A DNA stretch of 36,879 nucleotides from Magnetococcales bacterium (GCA_015234045.1 JADFWU010000033.1:1-36879); one strand, 5' to 3'; positions 15,836 through 26,997 are shown, counted from the first letter of the stretch. Numbers and translations: made by a program. Notes: generated by a model not told the origin, from the sequence alone.

Positions 15836-17782
15836 TTATTCATTCCACGCTATTCCGTGGCGTTTTAATTCGCTTTGAAGGCTGCGTACCGACTGAATAT
15901 ACGCACCCGTTTTCTGAAGCGCTTTTGGCAATTTTTCCAGCGCGGTTCGCGCGGATGAAAACGTTGGATAATCCCCATGGTAGATTATCATATGTTTGTT
16001 TTTTAGTGGGAAAATAAATACAGTTCCCATTTCCTTTTTGAGCATGTTTTTGCGGAAGAAACCATACAGTGTCTTTCTGGTTTCAGGCTTCTCAACCCGC
16101 ATGACACGAATCGTATAGTGACGCGGACCTGTTTGATCAATCCATTCACGCCCAGCCATTATCCTCTCTTCAATAAACGCTTCTGACTTGGGTAATTCCA
16201 CTGCCTCGGCACTATCATCAGACAGATTTTGTCGAAGAACTGACACCTCTTTATACTCAACATCGGACCGGGACTCTTGTTGTGCGGCCTCTTGTTTTGC
16301 GGCCTCTTGTTGTGCGGCCTCTTGTTGCTGTTCCTCTCGTTGAGTATCTACTGGATTTACTGATTCATTTAAAGAGTCCAGCTGCATTGCGGACGGTTCA
16401 CCCGGTTCAGCTGACGGTTCCAATTCCGGCTGCATCACCACAGAATTTGGTTGGTGTTCGACAGATTCAACAGGTTTATCAGAGGCCATATTTTCCTCAG
16501 CTGGCAACTGTTCATAAGCATGCAGCGAAGCCATAACCGTATCGACCATAACCGCTGCATCCTGCTTACTTTCTGCTGTCATATTCATGACACCAGGTAC
16601 TGTGTCCTGCATCATGTTCTGTCTATTATCTTGGCTATGTAGTGAGGCGTTATTCAGTACCGATGGGTGCTGTTCGACTATGCCAACATCATCCTGTGTT
16701 TGCAAAACAGGGCTTTTTTTTTCAGGAACACCAAGCTGATCTACCCGCTCTTGCTCTGTCCTGCTGGTCTGCGGCTGTGCCACCTCTTGTTGGTGCTGAC
16801 TCATTTCTGGCTGATAAGTCGCTATATCAACGTGCTGTTCTGTCCTGGAACTATCCATCAACGACTCCAACAAAGCCGGTGGATCTTTGATCAACCAACC
16901 CATCACACCACCACCAATCACCATGCTGGTAAGTACTGTAACGGGTCGAAAAAATCGTTTGATGCCCGCAGCGTTTTCCCTCTGTGTTCCACTCACTGCC
17001 GTGCGAGCCGTTTGAATCCCGACCCGATGCACATTTTTCACATAAGCTGCCAACAAAGCCTTGTGTGCCATCTGATTCAATGGCCCAAACCAACCGCCCG
17101 ATGCATGCGCCAATATCCGCGCGGCACCACTGCTAAAGACATCCTCTCCACGATATCCAGTACCGTGCATTCTAAATGCAAGATAGGCTTTTACCTCTTT
17201 TGCTTTTAGTGGCGACAAACGGAAATTATTAGTGACCCGATCCCTGAATTGACGCATGTCATAGCCGGACAGGCGCTTATCCAACTCAGGACGACCAAAC
17301 AGAACAACCTGAAACAACTTATGCTTGCCGGTTTCCAGATTCCCCAACAAACGAATCTCTTCCAGTGTAGCCAGTGGCAGTTTATGTGCCTCTTCGATCA
17401 CTACAACCACTTGTTGCCCGGCCATATGGTGATTCATTAAGCTCTCCTGGATCAAATGAAGATGATCCAGAGGACCGCTATCAGGAGGAATGGACAGTCG
17501 TAACTCAACAGCAATGGCTTTGAGAATATTTTTGGGCGTAAGATCCGTCTGAACCAAATAGAGCGTTCTGATTGTATCCGAGACAACCACACCAAGCATT
17601 CGACTGAGGACCGTTTTTCCACTGCCTGGAACACCAATCACCTTGGTCATTCCCTCACCGCTGGTGAGTGCATATTGCAGCCCTTGCAATACCTCCGCAC
17701 GCCGACCACCTTGGTAAAAAAGGCTGACATCAGCACTATTGGAGAAGGGAAAGCGTTCCAATCCAAAGTGGTCTAAATACAT
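15836..17782 (-). CDS. ExeA/MshM-like AAA ATPase with SPOR-like C-terminus (copy 1)
   Basis: A 648-residue inner-membrane protein. The N-terminal ExeA/MshM-type ATPase begins MYLDHFGLERFPF and has Walker A GVPGSGKT (50-57) and Walker B VVVVIEEAH (125-133). One transmembrane helix spans about 280-298. A long Gln/Glu-rich periplasmic linker (about 300-540) includes a QQEAA-type repeat encoded by a 15-bp tandem repeat. The last 100 residues (from about 545) form a SPOR-like domain, a fold that binds peptidoglycan. ExeA proteins use ATP and peptidoglycan binding to help secretins assemble in the cell envelope. The ribosome-binding site GGAGAG is 5-6 bases before the ATG. It is one of three paralogues in a row and the one nearest the secretin. 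Confidence 0.85.
   Translation of the reverse strand: MYLDHFGLERFPFSNSADVSLFYQGGRRAEVLQGLQYALTSGEGMTKVIGVPGSGKTVLSRMLGVVVSDTIRTLYLVQTDLTPKNILKAIAVELRLSIPPDSGPLDHLHLIQESLMNHHMAGQQVVVVIEEAHKLPLATLEEIRLLGNLETGKHKLFQVVLFGRPELDKRLSGYDMRQFRDRVTNNFRLSPLKAKEVKAYLAFRMHGTGYRGEDVFSSGAARILAHASGGWFGPLNQMAHKALLAAYVKNVHRVGIQTARTAVSGTQRENAAGIKRFFRPVTVLTSMVIGGGVMGWLIKDPPALLESLMDSSRTEQHVDIATYQPEMSQHQQEVAQPQTSRTEQERVDQLGVPEKKSPVLQTQDDVGIVEQHPSVLNNASLHSQDNRQNMMQDTVPGVMNMTAESKQDAAVMVDTVMASLHAYEQLPAEENMASDKPVESVEHQPNSVVMQPELEPSAEPGEPSAMQLDSLNESVNPVDTQREEQQQEAAQQEAAKQEAAQQESRSDVEYKEVSVLRQNLSDDSAEAVELPKSEAFIEERIMAGREWIDQTGPRHYTIRVMRVEKPETRKTLYGFFRKNMLKKEMGTVFIFPLKNKHMIIYHGDYPTFSSARTALEKLPKALQKTGAYIQSVRSLQSELKRHGIAWNE
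16276..16320. repeat. 15-bp tandem repeat, three copies
   Basis: The unit CTTGTTGTGCGGCCT occurs at 16276-16290, 16291-16305 (one mismatch) and 16306-16320, with a partial fourth copy after it. It lies in frame in the ATPase linker and encodes a QEAA(Q/K)-type helical repeat. The unit length is a multiple of three, so slippage would change linker length without breaking the gene. Confidence 0.85.
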
Positions 17783-17805
17783 TCAGACTCTCCAGGCTTC
17801 TTTGA

Positions 17806-19704
17806 TCAGCGATGTTCTGGGACATCATCACCCAGAGCCACCAAGTTGAATACCTGTCGCCTGATATTGGCCAAACGTTTGGGAAACGGGCCTGCTGCCT
17901 TGAAGATTTTCGGCAAATGTGTAACCCCTTTTCGAGCTGATTGCTCTGAATCAAAATCCCCAAAACAGACGGTGATTTTACCCTGTTGATCTCTCAGGAT
18001 ATGGATCTGTTCGAGCGTTTTCGAGTTAACCTCAGTGAAAAGCCTTTCTGCAAGGCGACGCTGATTGGACATTGCATCCAAAGAGAGTACCTGAAGGCTC
18101 CATCTCTGCCCTGAGGAACGCATTACCCATTTGCGGCCGGATATAATGCGCTCATTCATCAACGCCAGCGCCATTCGTGTCTTTTCAGGAAGCAGGTGAT
18201 CCAACTGATTGGCAAATCTCAACCCACGCACAGAAGTACCGTCAAGATGTGCGCCGGATTGTGTATCCACGACATCGGAACCCTGTGACTTCGGTTCTAA
18301 TACATCGGCCTGCGTTAACGGCTTTGCCGAATCCAGTAGTACAGTACTTGCTTGCGGTATCTCGTCCTCTTCTTCAAAAAGATGATCCGGCAGAGCAATG
18401 ACTGTTTCTGGAATTGAGACAACATCCTGTAATCCAATAGGCCTGACAAACGTCCGACTCATCGTTGTCACCATAGGCTTAACGGCAGAATCAATGTGCT
18501 TGGTGTCTTCAATTAAACGAGGGGATTCAATCATCGCTTCTGGATGGCCAAAATGAGATCTTTCCGCCTCTTGTATCTCTTTACTGCCCTTATTCGGGAC
18601 TATAGGATCACTGCTTTGAATGGCTTTATCAAGTACTGGAACAGGTAGATTAACACTCTGTTTCTGCTGCGATATACTGGTCGGTTGTGCTGCCAATGTT
18701 GGTAATTCTGCCGGTTGGCTGAGTAGATAAGCACCACCAGCACCCATCATACCGGCCATCAGTGTCGCGGCTGTAAAAACATGACGCTGCCGCACTGGCA
18801 GTGTTAAATCCATCCATGGACTCTGCCAAAACTTCAATTTTTCTCCGGCATACATCAACTGATGCATCAAATTTTTACGCCGCGTCTCATTTCTTTGCCA
18901 GTTAACATCACTATCTCGCACGGCTAAACGGACATGGCGTTGATAAATTCGATGTTTTTTCTGACTGTAGGCAGCCATCAATGACTTATGACTCAGCGTA
19001 TGGATACGCCGCACCAATCCTTCTGACACCCGATATACTTCACTCAGTGCCCAACGGTTGAATAACTGTGCGCCATGATGCCCGGAAATAATCAAACGAT
19101 GGGCAATATAATCCGCAACTTCCTGGCGATTGAACGGCCTGAGTCGGAACTCATAATTGATGTGCTGAGTAAGCTTAAGACCTTCCACCGTTTTTAACCG
19201 TTGATCCATCTCAGGCTGACCAAACAGAACCAGCTGTAATAGTGGCTGCTTGCTATCCGGCATGGCGAAATCACGCAATGCGTTGAGCGTTTCCAACGGC
19301 ATCCCCTGCGCTTCTTCAATCAAGGCCACAACTTGTCGTTTTTCGATCTGCTTGTTTTGTAGATGATCTCGCAGTAGAGACTGTACGGTCTCCATGCTTT
19401 CTGATGCAGAGATCTTAAGTCCCAGTTCACGGCCAACTGCATGAAAAATATTTTGTGGAAACAGACTTGGATTGGATAGAAAGGCAACATCGACCAAACT
19501 GTCCAGCTCATTTTCGAGCATGCGACAGAGCATCGTCTTGCCACTACCCACTTCACCAACAACCAATAGCACGCCCGCATGATCCAGGATGCATGACACC
19601 AGGCTGTCCAACACCATACCGCGCTGACCACCACCGAAAAATCGGTTGATGTCCGGTGTATTCTGAAAGGGAAAATTATCTAGGCCAAAGTGATCCAGAT
19701 ACAT
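17806..19704 (-). CDS. ExeA/MshM-like AAA ATPase with SPOR-like C-terminus (copy 2)
   Basis: A 632-residue paralogue of the neighbouring ATPases. It starts MYLDHFGLDNFPF and has Walker A GEVGSGKT (50-57) and Walker B VVALIEEAQ (125-133), at exactly the same residue positions as in the other two copies. A transmembrane helix spans about 309-328, followed by a disordered periplasmic linker. The C-terminal SPOR-like domain (from about 515) shares NERII-GRKWV, GDFD, SARKG and LPK positions with copy 1. The copies therefore derive from a duplication that included the whole protein, not just the ATPase. It ends 23 bases before the next gene. By family it should help assemble the secretin through peptidoglycan contacts; its division of labour with the other two is unknown. 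Confidence 0.85.
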   Translation of the reverse strand: MYLDHFGLDNFPFQNTPDINRFFGGGQRGMVLDSLVSCILDHAGVLLVVGEVGSGKTMLCRMLENELDSLVDVAFLSNPSLFPQNIFHAVGRELGLKISASESMETVQSLLRDHLQNKQIEKRQVVALIEEAQGMPLETLNALRDFAMPDSKQPLLQLVLFGQPEMDQRLKTVEGLKLTQHINYEFRLRPFNRQEVADYIAHRLIISGHHGAQLFNRWALSEVYRVSEGLVRRIHTLSHKSLMAAYSQKKHRIYQRHVRLAVRDSDVNWQRNETRRKNLMHQLMYAGEKLKFWQSPWMDLTLPVRQRHVFTAATLMAGMMGAGGAYLLSQPAELPTLAAQPTSISQQKQSVNLPVPVLDKAIQSSDPIVPNKGSKEIQEAERSHFGHPEAMIESPRLIEDTKHIDSAVKPMVTTMSRTFVRPIGLQDVVSIPETVIALPDHLFEEEDEIPQASTVLLDSAKPLTQADVLEPKSQGSDVVDTQSGAHLDGTSVRGLRFANQLDHLLPEKTRMALALMNERIISGRKWVMRSSGQRWSLQVLSLDAMSNQRRLAERLFTEVNSKTLEQIHILRDQQGKITVCFGDFDSEQSARKGVTHLPKIFKAAGPFPKRLANIRRQVFNLVALGDDVPEHR

Positions 19705-19794
19705 GGCTCTATTCTCTCTTGTCCTTCACAGGACAGGTTGTCATCTTGATTATTTTTTCTCACACAACTAGGACGTTTTACCTGCCTAGGACTA

Positions 19795-20982
19795 TCAATT
19801 CATTTCAACAGCTGATTCCTGACGTGGATTCCAGCCCGGCAGGTGGGTTCGTGGCGCTGCCAAAAAAACCGCCATACGCAACGTATGGCCTTTTTTTACC
19901 CGCTGTTCGAAAAATTGTGACTTTGTTTTTTCAACACGTGCAATCCTTTCGGATTGATTCATCATCGGTGTTTTTTCTTCTACTGCCGTATGTTCAATCC
20001 GCTTTTCAGTGCTCATTTCTGGCGCAGCGCTGGCGTGTGCCTGTGTTATGCCATCAGTTGAAAACATGTTATATGCCCCCAATCCAGCAAAACCAATACC
20101 AACCGCGACCAATCCAGCGGCCATTGCGCTGTACCAATTCCAACCAATAGATTTTTTCACAGACCTTTCGGAACGCAAAAAATCACAATCTTCCATGGCT
20201 GTACGCACATGTTTGACCGTAACCTGGTTTGCGCGTTCAACATACGCTGCCATAAGGGATTTATTGGCCAACGTGTTCGTGCGTCGAATCAGTCCTTGGG
20301 CCTCTTTAGCCACTAATTTGGCGGCGCGAGGATGAAACACCCCCTCTCCTGACAAACCTGTCGCACGCATGCGCACTATGAGGTATTGCAAAATATCGCT
20401 TTTATCCAGTGGTTCCAGATAGAAACTGTGTGCAATCCGATCCTTGAGCTGACGAATACCATAACCATCCAGATTGACATCCAATTCTGGTTGGCCAAAC
20501 AGTACGATCTGCAACAATTTCTGGCGCTGCGTTTCCAGGTTACTCAATAGGCGAATCTCTTCCAGTGTCTCGATTGGCATTCCCTGGGCTTCATCAATAC
20601 AAACAACAACCTGACAATTTTCTGAATAGCGCTGAACCAGGTAATCCTGAATCATATGCATCACGTGCAACCGGTCGGCATTGTCCGGTGGTGACAGTTT
20701 CAATTCAGTAGCAATCGCATGGAAAATGTTTTCTGGAGAAAGGCTGGGATTTACCAGATACACAACCTCAACTTCCGGCGGCAATTGAGCCATTAAATAG
20801 TGGCACAACATGGTCTTACCACTGCCCACTTCACCAACCACCTTGAGAATACCCTCACCGCCGAGAATGGCATAGATGATCGCTTCAACGACCTCACCAC
20901 GTCGCCCACCTTCATAAAAAAGGCTCAGATCTGGTAAATTGCTGAATGGTTGGCGTTTCAGACCAAAATGTTTCAAATACAT
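19795..20982 (-). CDS. ExeA/MshM-like AAA ATPase, short tail (copy 3)
   Basis: The first gene of the secretin operon, 395 residues. It starts MYLKHFGLKRQPF with Walker A GEVGSGKT (50-57) and Walker B VVVCIDEAQ (125-133), and has a transmembrane helix at about 282-303. Unlike its two paralogues it ends after a tail of about 90 residues and lacks the SPOR-like domain. This is close to the architecture of classical MshM. An in-frame start exists at 21051, but the ATG at 20982 is chosen because GGAG lies 8 bases upstream and because it aligns exactly with the paralogues. A 90-base gap separates it from copy 2. Confidence 0.85.
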   Translation of the reverse strand: MYLKHFGLKRQPFSNLPDLSLFYEGGRRGEVVEAIIYAILGGEGILKVVGEVGSGKTMLCHYLMAQLPPEVEVVYLVNPSLSPENIFHAIATELKLSPPDNADRLHVMHMIQDYLVQRYSENCQVVVCIDEAQGMPIETLEEIRLLSNLETQRQKLLQIVLFGQPELDVNLDGYGIRQLKDRIAHSFYLEPLDKSDILQYLIVRMRATGLSGEGVFHPRAAKLVAKEAQGLIRRTNTLANKSLMAAYVERANQVTVKHVRTAMEDCDFLRSERSVKKSIGWNWYSAMAAGLVAVGIGFAGLGAYNMFSTDGITQAHASAAPEMSTEKRIEHTAVEEKTPMMNQSERIARVEKTKSQFFEQRVKKGHTLRMAVFLAAPRTHLPGWNPRQESAVEMN

Positions 20983-21154
20983 GCACGTTTCTCCAGTACG
21001 TCTCATATCTATTTTGAACAATAGATAGAGTGAATACAAAGTGAATAGCAAGTTCTGTGCAACTATTGAATCACATTGTTTCTAAAGTAACTTTATCAAG
21101 CATATCCGATAACCGACATAGCTGAAATTGACTGATTTCGTCAGATTGATGGCG

Positions 21155-21186
21155 AAAAAAAAGCGGACAGGATAGACCCCGTCCGC
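21155..21186 (-). terminator. Terminator of the secreted megaprotein gene
   Basis: On the minus strand GCGGAC (21186-21181) pairs with GTCCGC (21168-21163), followed by eight T residues (21162-21155). It lies 35 bases after the stop codon of the large gene and separates it from the ExeA-like operon on the same strand. Confidence 0.85.
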
Positions 21187-21220
21187 TCATTTTGATTGGC
21201 TGTTATAAAAGCGCTAACTG

Positions 21221-24200
21221 CTACTGAACAACCGCAATATCTTCCAGTTTAACACCCCATTTTTCAGCCACACCAGGATGTAATGTATTGTCGATCAATA
21301 CCTCTGACTGTTGGTTTGCCGGTAATGAGATGACAGAAGTCGCGCCCCATACCTTATTACCCGTCGTATCCGCATAGCCCACATCAACCCCATTGACCGT
21401 GACCAACACCTCCGTAGCACTGTCCACATCATAGTAACGCAATGTCAAATCACGCGACGACTCCGCTATTGGGATCAGATAACGCAGATTACTATATTGC
21501 ATATCATTTGTGCTCTGACTGGGATGCCGTCCTCTTGTTTCCGACATTTCACCGAGACTATAGAATTTAACACCCCAGCCTCTCTGGGCTTTGGGATCTG
21601 TACTGCTCTTGATACGAAGAATATTATCCGTATTTGTCAACAACGCAGGTGGCACGACAACATGGTAACGACTGGTCCACTTTTTCCAAGCTCCTTCTGG
21701 AATACCGACCAATGCCTGTCCATTCAACGTGAGTGCAATCTCACCATCTGAACCACTATCCCAGCCTGCCATTTGAAGCAGGTAACCGGCATCACTTTTG
21801 GGCAGGTGGAGATCAATACCACTCGCATGTTTCCGGTCACCACCCTTCAAGCCAAGAATATTACCGAAACTACTCAACCTCAGAGGAAAAATCCCCAACT
21901 GACGAACGCCCCATTTTGTGCCTTTTTTCTTATAGTGCAATCGTAGTTCTATACGGTTTTGCTCTCCGGAGTCATTTTGAAGCGTTACAGGAATTGGGAA
22001 CAATGAGTGTTTGGAGAACCCATTTTTCTTACAACAAGAAACCCAACCAAGCCGCGTTCCATTAACAAATACAGCCAGCTCTTTGAGCATGTTCATATCG
22101 TAGCCTTGGACATGGAACAGACGATCCGTGCCATCACCCACAAAGGTGGCAGCCAGTCGGCTATAGTGACTGCTTGTGCCATAACTATAGCCATAACTGC
22201 CACTGTCCAGGACACTATCCTGTAATACAATCACCGGCCCTGTATCGCTTTGAGCATTTGGATGACTGTCAGTGCTATCACTCACACCATCTCCATCGCT
22301 ATCACTCACCGTGGGATCGGTTTCAATGCGGTATTCATCCAGATTGGACAGTCCATCACCATCATCATCATTGGTTGCATCCGATGACAAGAGCGGATTC
22401 AAACCGTATTTAATCTCAAAGCTATCAGGCATGCCATCATTGTCATCATCCGTGTCAACGGTATCAAACAGCCCATCACCATCACTATCCTGTACCGGTA
22501 ACAAAGAGACGACCTGCACACCCCAAGCATATTTTTTTGGTGGATTGTAGGTGTTATTGATATCCAACACTGACCACTGACCAGCAGGAAGATCAATCTG
22601 TTTTGAAGCACTCCAACCATTATTTGCCGTCTTGCCTGCATGACCAATGCTGGTGCCGTTCAGCTGAATCTGTAGTTCATCGGCATAGTCCACATCGTAA
22701 TACTTCACACTCAGTTGGGCCGCTGTCTCATATTTTGGTGTCAACAGATAGACTCGTCTGATCTGTGATGATGACAAGGCATTGCCAGACATTTTGCCTA
22801 AATAGCTATCCAGCGGGCGCAGATCATGCAAACGAACGCCCCAGTTATATTTATTGCTGATGCTATTGTTGATACGCAGAAAATTATCACCAGCCTTGAG
22901 GTCATCGCCCGGAATAATCAGCTGATAGCTGGACGTGAAGCCGTTATTCTTACCTTTTGGTACACCCGAATAGACCGAACCATTCAGTAAAATTTGCACT
23001 TCACCATCACTGTCACTATCAAAGCCTGCCAATGTCACCAAATACCCACTGGTTCCACCGTTCAAGTGGAGATCAATGCCCGCAGGATGACTGGTATCAC
23101 CATTGGTCAGACTCTTCATATTACCAAAGCCGGTAGGCAGCGCATAAACCCCGAGTTTTCGTACTCCCCACTTCCACCCGGAATTTTTCTGACGAAACTC
23201 CAGGCGATTGGTTCCCGTAATCTGATCACTTGCAGATAACAGGTAGATCGTGTTGTTGCCGTGGGCGTTATTCTTACTCTCTGCCAAGTAGCCAATGCGC
23301 ATGTCATTGAGATAGATACCCACCTCATTAGCTGAATCAATATCAAAAGCTTGTGTATGAAGGAACAGATCTTCTCCAGTACTTTCAAAGGTAGCGACTA
23401 ATGTTTGTGGATGTGCATTGGTGCCATAGCTGGAACCGTATTGACCACTCTGTTGTTCACCAAGTAGCAGAGAAATAACCGGCGGTTCTGTACTTTCATT
23501 GACCGTGATTTGAAAAGCCGACTGACTCAGCAAAACACCATCGCTTACCGTGAGAATAACAGTTGCAACACCTGATTGATTGGCAACCGGTGTAACCGTA
23601 ACACTCCGACTCGCACCCGTCCCACTGAGCACAACATTACTGGTAGGAACAAGGGCAACATTCGAAGAAGTAATGGAAACAGTCAGACTTTCAGGAGCCG
23701 TTTCACCATCCGACACAGAGAATAATAACGGGCCAACACTCTGATCCTGATCAATTACTTGATCAGATAGTGCGGAAATTTCAGGAAGGGTGTTTTCAAT
23801 GCCTGCTGTAGTGGCAATGCGCGTCACAGAGTCAATGGTCACTGGAGAAACAGGCACATCCTGATAGTAACCTATTGTGGTTGTTGGCGTTTCTACAATT
23901 GAATCTGCGACATCCAGACCATCGACTACGGCTCCAAATACCGCATAGCCCGGAGAAGAACTGGACTGGTAGTCCAAAAATGTATTATCTACCACGTTTA
24001 TAAAAAACTGTGAACTTGCCGTATCTGCTCCAGTCATGCGTGCCATTGCAATCGTGCCACGCAGATTGGATAGACCATTGTTGGCCTCATTAACGATAGT
24101 AGCATTCGGTGTTTGATACTCCAGAGTACCATCTATCGACTTGAAACCACCGCCTTGAATCATAAACCCTGGTATGACCCGATGAAAAATCAGGCCGTCA

Positions 24201-26974
24201 TAAAAACCACTGTCCAAATAGTCCAGAAAGTTCGCCACTGTCACCGGTGCTCTGTCAGGGTAAAGCTGTAGCGTGATATCTCCAAAATTTGTTGTAATGG
24301 TTACCTGATTGTCACTGCTATCAGAAAACGCAGGCCAGGAGCCCACATTTAATTGACCTATGCTGTTCACTCCAAGGACTTGCACTGGCACTGATGATGC
24401 CGTTGTATTTCCAGTACCCAGTTGACCATTATCATTTGCACCCCAGGTCCAGACAGATCCATCTTTCAAAATGGCGACTGAATAATCATTGGCTGTGGCC
24501 ACATGTGTTACATTACTCAGAGAGGTAATCTCACTCAGAGTTGGATTAACATAACGATCTGAACTTCCCTGACCCAACTCGCCATTTTCATTTTTTCCCA
24601 AACCAAACAGCGTTCCATCAGTATTCAACGCCAACGTATGTGCAGAACCTGTATCAATCTGCGTCTGAGAAAGAGCACTCAACACAGTAATCTGAGAAAC
24701 CTCTTTTGATACGGAGTAATCATCCGCCGTACCCAACTGTCCCCAGCCGTTATATCCCCATCCATAGACAGAACCATCACTGGCCGTGGCAATAACACTA
24801 TCCAAACCAGATGAAATACGGGTTATTGTAGAAGGCAGAGCTGTGATCTGCACAGGTGTCGTTGCATTGGTATTTCCAACCTGACCCAATTGGTTTCTAG
24901 TATTGGAACCCCAAGCCCAAACCGCGCCATCCGCATCCAGTGCCAAACTATGTGACCAACCCGCCTCAATAGCGATAATGTTTGAAATATTTGATACCTG
25001 AACAGGCTCCAACGTGTATTGTCCGACAGAATCATTCCCAATCTGTCCATCACCATTCCAGCCCCATGCCAAGACCGTTCCATCCGCAGACAAGGCCATT
25101 GAATGGGCACTGCCAGCCGCTACGGCAACTATCTGAGACAGCCCAGTAACCTGAACCGGTGTACTCCGGCTGGTTCCCGTACCATCTCCTAACTGACCAG
25201 ACTGATTGTTACCCCAACTCCATACCGTTCCATCTTTTTTTGCCGCGAGAACAGTACCATTTCCTGCCGCGATATCACGCACATCGGTTATGTCCAATTG
25301 TTCTGGTGTCGAGCGACTACTGACAGTTGAGCTACTCACTCCCAACTGACCTTTACTATTCAGCCCCCATGTCCACACCCGTCCCGTATTGGTCAGCACC
25401 ACTGTAAAAGAGCTGGTATATAGCCCAACTTCAACAACACCATTTGATGGCACCAATGGATTGATATCAGTACCATCTTTGATACCATCTCCATCCGTAT
25501 CAGCAATATTGGGATTACTGAACGCAATCGCTTCAGAGGCGTTACTCAACCCATCTCCGTCACTGTCCAACACACCATCAATACTGTCCAAGCTATCCAA
25601 ACCATACGCACTTTCGTACAGATCGGACATGCCATCATTATCATCATCACTGTCACAGGCATTACCAAGCCCATCACCATCCTGATCAGTCTGATCGGTG
25701 TTGACCGTATTCGGACAATTATCTACACCATCCTGAATCGTATCCGCATCACTATCGGCCAAAACGGTTGTGGATTCTGTGCTGCTATTGTTGCTGGTAT
25801 CACTATCTACTGAACTGCTGGTCACACGTACTGTGTGATCGACACTGCCCGCTGCTGTTGCCTGAACAATCAATGCCATATGAACCGATGCACCACTCGC
25901 CATATCACCAATCTGACAGATCAGTGTGCCACTGCTGTTCGTACAACTCCCTTGTTCCGGGGTCGCCGAAACAAAGGTCATAGTGCTATCCAATGTCGAA
26001 GAAACAACCACAGCGCTGGCTGACTCAGTGCCATTATTAGAGACCGTTACCGTATAGGTATAATTAGAACTCTGAACCACTGGATCAGCGCTTTCCGTCT
26101 GGCTAATGACCAGATCAACATCTGAAAAATTCTTTGCAGATTGGAAAGCCGCCACTTGAGGTGCCGCATTATTGATAGAAAGAACATTGTGTGCGGAATT
26201 TGTCTCAGTTGTGGCGATACCACAGGCATAGGCACCATCGGTTCCACAAGTCAGATCGGGGCTGGAGAACTTGGCCTCCAGTGGATCAATATAGCTCATA
26301 ATGGTGCCGAATTGATCAGTAACACCATAACCAAATGAGTAAGAATATAGTCCTGAGGAATCAGGATCAGAATATTGAGCACGCTCATGCATACTGCCCA
26401 AATTGTGACCTAATTCATGAACCATGGTGTAATCATCACAAAATGATGTTCCACTGCCACTCTCATCCTGACCATCACCCACAACAGAAAAACCGTGACT
26501 ACTCTGTAATTGCCGAACATCAGAACCGGGTTCTGTCTGCCAACTGAATGCACCCAGACCACAACTCCCTTGTTCAGTAAAGTGAAAAGGTCGTATCAAT
26601 GTGACCAGATCAGCACCATAATTGGTCCGAATTTCAGCAATATTGGAGAATGCACTTACTTGTGCACCTCTGAGATCACTCAATGCTGTTTCGTTGGATG
26701 TTGTGTCCGAATAGTCCACTTCCATAGTGTGGACCAGTCGAATCTCAATATTGATGCCACTGTCCACATAGGCCTGATTACTGAGCGTCACCAATTGGTT
26801 GATTCGGGTCTGCAAGGCACCATTCGGATAGTTGCTCGCCATACCTGGTGTATAGAGCACCATTAGATCAATTTGATTGATTGTAGCACTGTTGGCAGGT
26901 GTGCTTGTAAACAGCAGGCCCAGCAGGAAAAAATGAAGTATTAACAGGAATCTGTTATTCATTAACCAATCCAT
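21221..26974 (-). CDS. Secreted metzincin protease-RCC1-cyclophilin multidomain protein
   Basis: A 1917-residue exported protein with a signal peptide at about 1-30. The domains in order are: a metzincin zinc protease (about 31-280) with [11 protein letters not shown] (His186, Glu187, His190, His196) and Met-turn MSY (Met226); a DUF11-like beta domain (285-405); Asp-rich TSP3-like calcium repeats (406-505); seven RCC1 repeats (VWTWG..N..GQLG, 515-870), enough for a complete propeller; and a cyclophilin (889-1052) with [13 protein letters not shown] (Arg932) and SSQFFINV intact. These are followed by a cadherin/Ig-like domain (1060-1160), three related beta units each closing with WGV (1175-1495), more TSP3-like repeats, and the same triplet again (1585-1917). 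There is no C-terminal membrane anchor or sorting signal. A second possible start is Met5. The call of each domain is strong; the role of the whole is unknown. Confidence 0.85.
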   Translation of the reverse strand: MDWLMNNRFLLILHFFLLGLLFTSTPANSATINQIDLMVLYTPGMASNYPNGALQTRINQLVTLSNQAYVDSGINIEIRLVHTMEVDYSDTTSNETALSDLRGAQVSAFSNIAEIRTNYGADLVTLIRPFHFTEQGSCGLGAFSWQTEPGSDVRQLQSSHGFSVVGDGQDESGSGTSFCDDYTMVHELGHNLGSMHERAQYSDPDSSGLYSYSFGYGVTDQFGTIMSYIDPLEAKFSSPDLTCGTDGAYACGIATTETNSAHNVLSINNAAPQVAAFQSAKNFSDVDLVISQTESADPVVQSSNYTYTVTVSNNGTESASAVVVSSTLDSTMTFVSATPEQGSCTNSSGTLICQIGDMASGASVHMALIVQATAAGSVDHTVRVTSSSVDSDTSNNSSTESTTVLADSDADTIQDGVDNCPNTVNTDQTDQDGDGLGNACDSDDDNDGMSDLYESAYGLDSLDSIDGVLDSDGDGLSNASEAIAFSNPNIADTDGDGIKDGTDINPLVPSNGVVEVGLYTSSFTVVLTNTGRVWTWGLNSKGQLGVSSSTVSSRSTPEQLDITDVRDIAAGNGTVLAAKKDGTVWSWGNNQSGQLGDGTGTSRSTPVQVTGLSQIVAVAAGSAHSMALSADGTVLAWGWNGDGQIGNDSVGQYTLEPVQVSNISNIIAIEAGWSHSLALDADGAVWAWGSNTRNQLGQVGNTNATTPVQITALPSTITRISSGLDSVIATASDGSVYGWGYNGWGQLGTADDYSVSKEVSQITVLSALSQTQIDTGSAHTLALNTDGTLFGLGKNENGELGQGSSDRYVNPTLSEITSLSNVTHVATANDYSVAILKDGSVWTWGANDNGQLGTGNTTASSVPVQVLGVNSIGQLNVGSWPAFSDSSDNQVTITTNFGDITLQLYPDRAPVTVANFLDYLDSGFYDGLIFHRVIPGFMIQGGGFKSIDGTLEYQTPNATIVNEANNGLSNLRGTIAMARMTGADTASSQFFINVVDNTFLDYQSSSSPGYAVFGAVVDGLDVADSIVETPTTTIGYYQDVPVSPVTIDSVTRIATTAGIENTLPEISALSDQVIDQDQSVGPLLFSVSDGETAPESLTVSITSSNVALVPTSNVVLSGTGASRSVTVTPVANQSGVATVILTVSDGVLLSQSAFQITVNESTEPPVISLLLGEQQSGQYGSSYGTNAHPQTLVATFESTGEDLFLHTQAFDIDSANEVGIYLNDMRIGYLAESKNNAHGNNTIYLLSASDQITGTNRLEFRQKNSGWKWGVRKLGVYALPTGFGNMKSLTNGDTSHPAGIDLHLNGGTSGYLVTLAGFDSDSDGEVQILLNGSVYSGVPKGKNNGFTSSYQLIIPGDDLKAGDNFLRINNSISNKYNWGVRLHDLRPLDSYLGKMSGNALSSSQIRRVYLLTPKYETAAQLSVKYYDVDYADELQIQLNGTSIGHAGKTANNGWSASKQIDLPAGQWSVLDINNTYNPPKKYAWGVQVVSLLPVQDSDGDGLFDTVDTDDDNDGMPDSFEIKYGLNPLLSSDATNDDDGDGLSNLDEYRIETDPTVSDSDGDGVSDSTDSHPNAQSDTGPVIVLQDSVLDSGSYGYSYGTSSHYSRLAATFVGDGTDRLFHVQGYDMNMLKELAVFVNGTRLGWVSCCKKNGFSKHSLFPIPVTLQNDSGEQNRIELRLHYKKKGTKWGVRQLGIFPLRLSSFGNILGLKGGDRKHASGIDLHLPKSDAGYLLQMAGWDSGSDGEIALTLNGQALVGIPEGAWKKWTSRYHVVVPPALLTNTDNILRIKSSTDPKAQRGWGVKFYSLGEMSETRGRHPSQSTNDMQYSNLRYLIPIAESSRDLTLRYYDVDSATEVLVTVNGVDVGYADTTGNKVWGATSVISLPANQQSEVLIDNTLHPGVAEKWGVKLEDIAVVQ

Positions 26975-26997
26975 TTCAAGATGTCATCCAGACTGAG

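Noticed and set aside
20983..21051. Upstream extension of the third ATPase gene to 21051
   Set aside because: The added 23 residues have no counterpart in the two paralogues, and the internal ATG has the better ribosome-binding site.
21040..21062. TTGCAC followed 17 bp later by TTGTAT on the minus strand as the ExeA-like operon promoter
   Set aside because: The -10 candidate matches the consensus at only three positions, so it is not reported as a feature.
22174..22550. Open frames opposite the Asp-rich repeats of the large secreted protein
   Set aside because: Their Ser/Pro- and His-rich translations are the mirror of GAT/GAC-rich calcium repeats, not real proteins.
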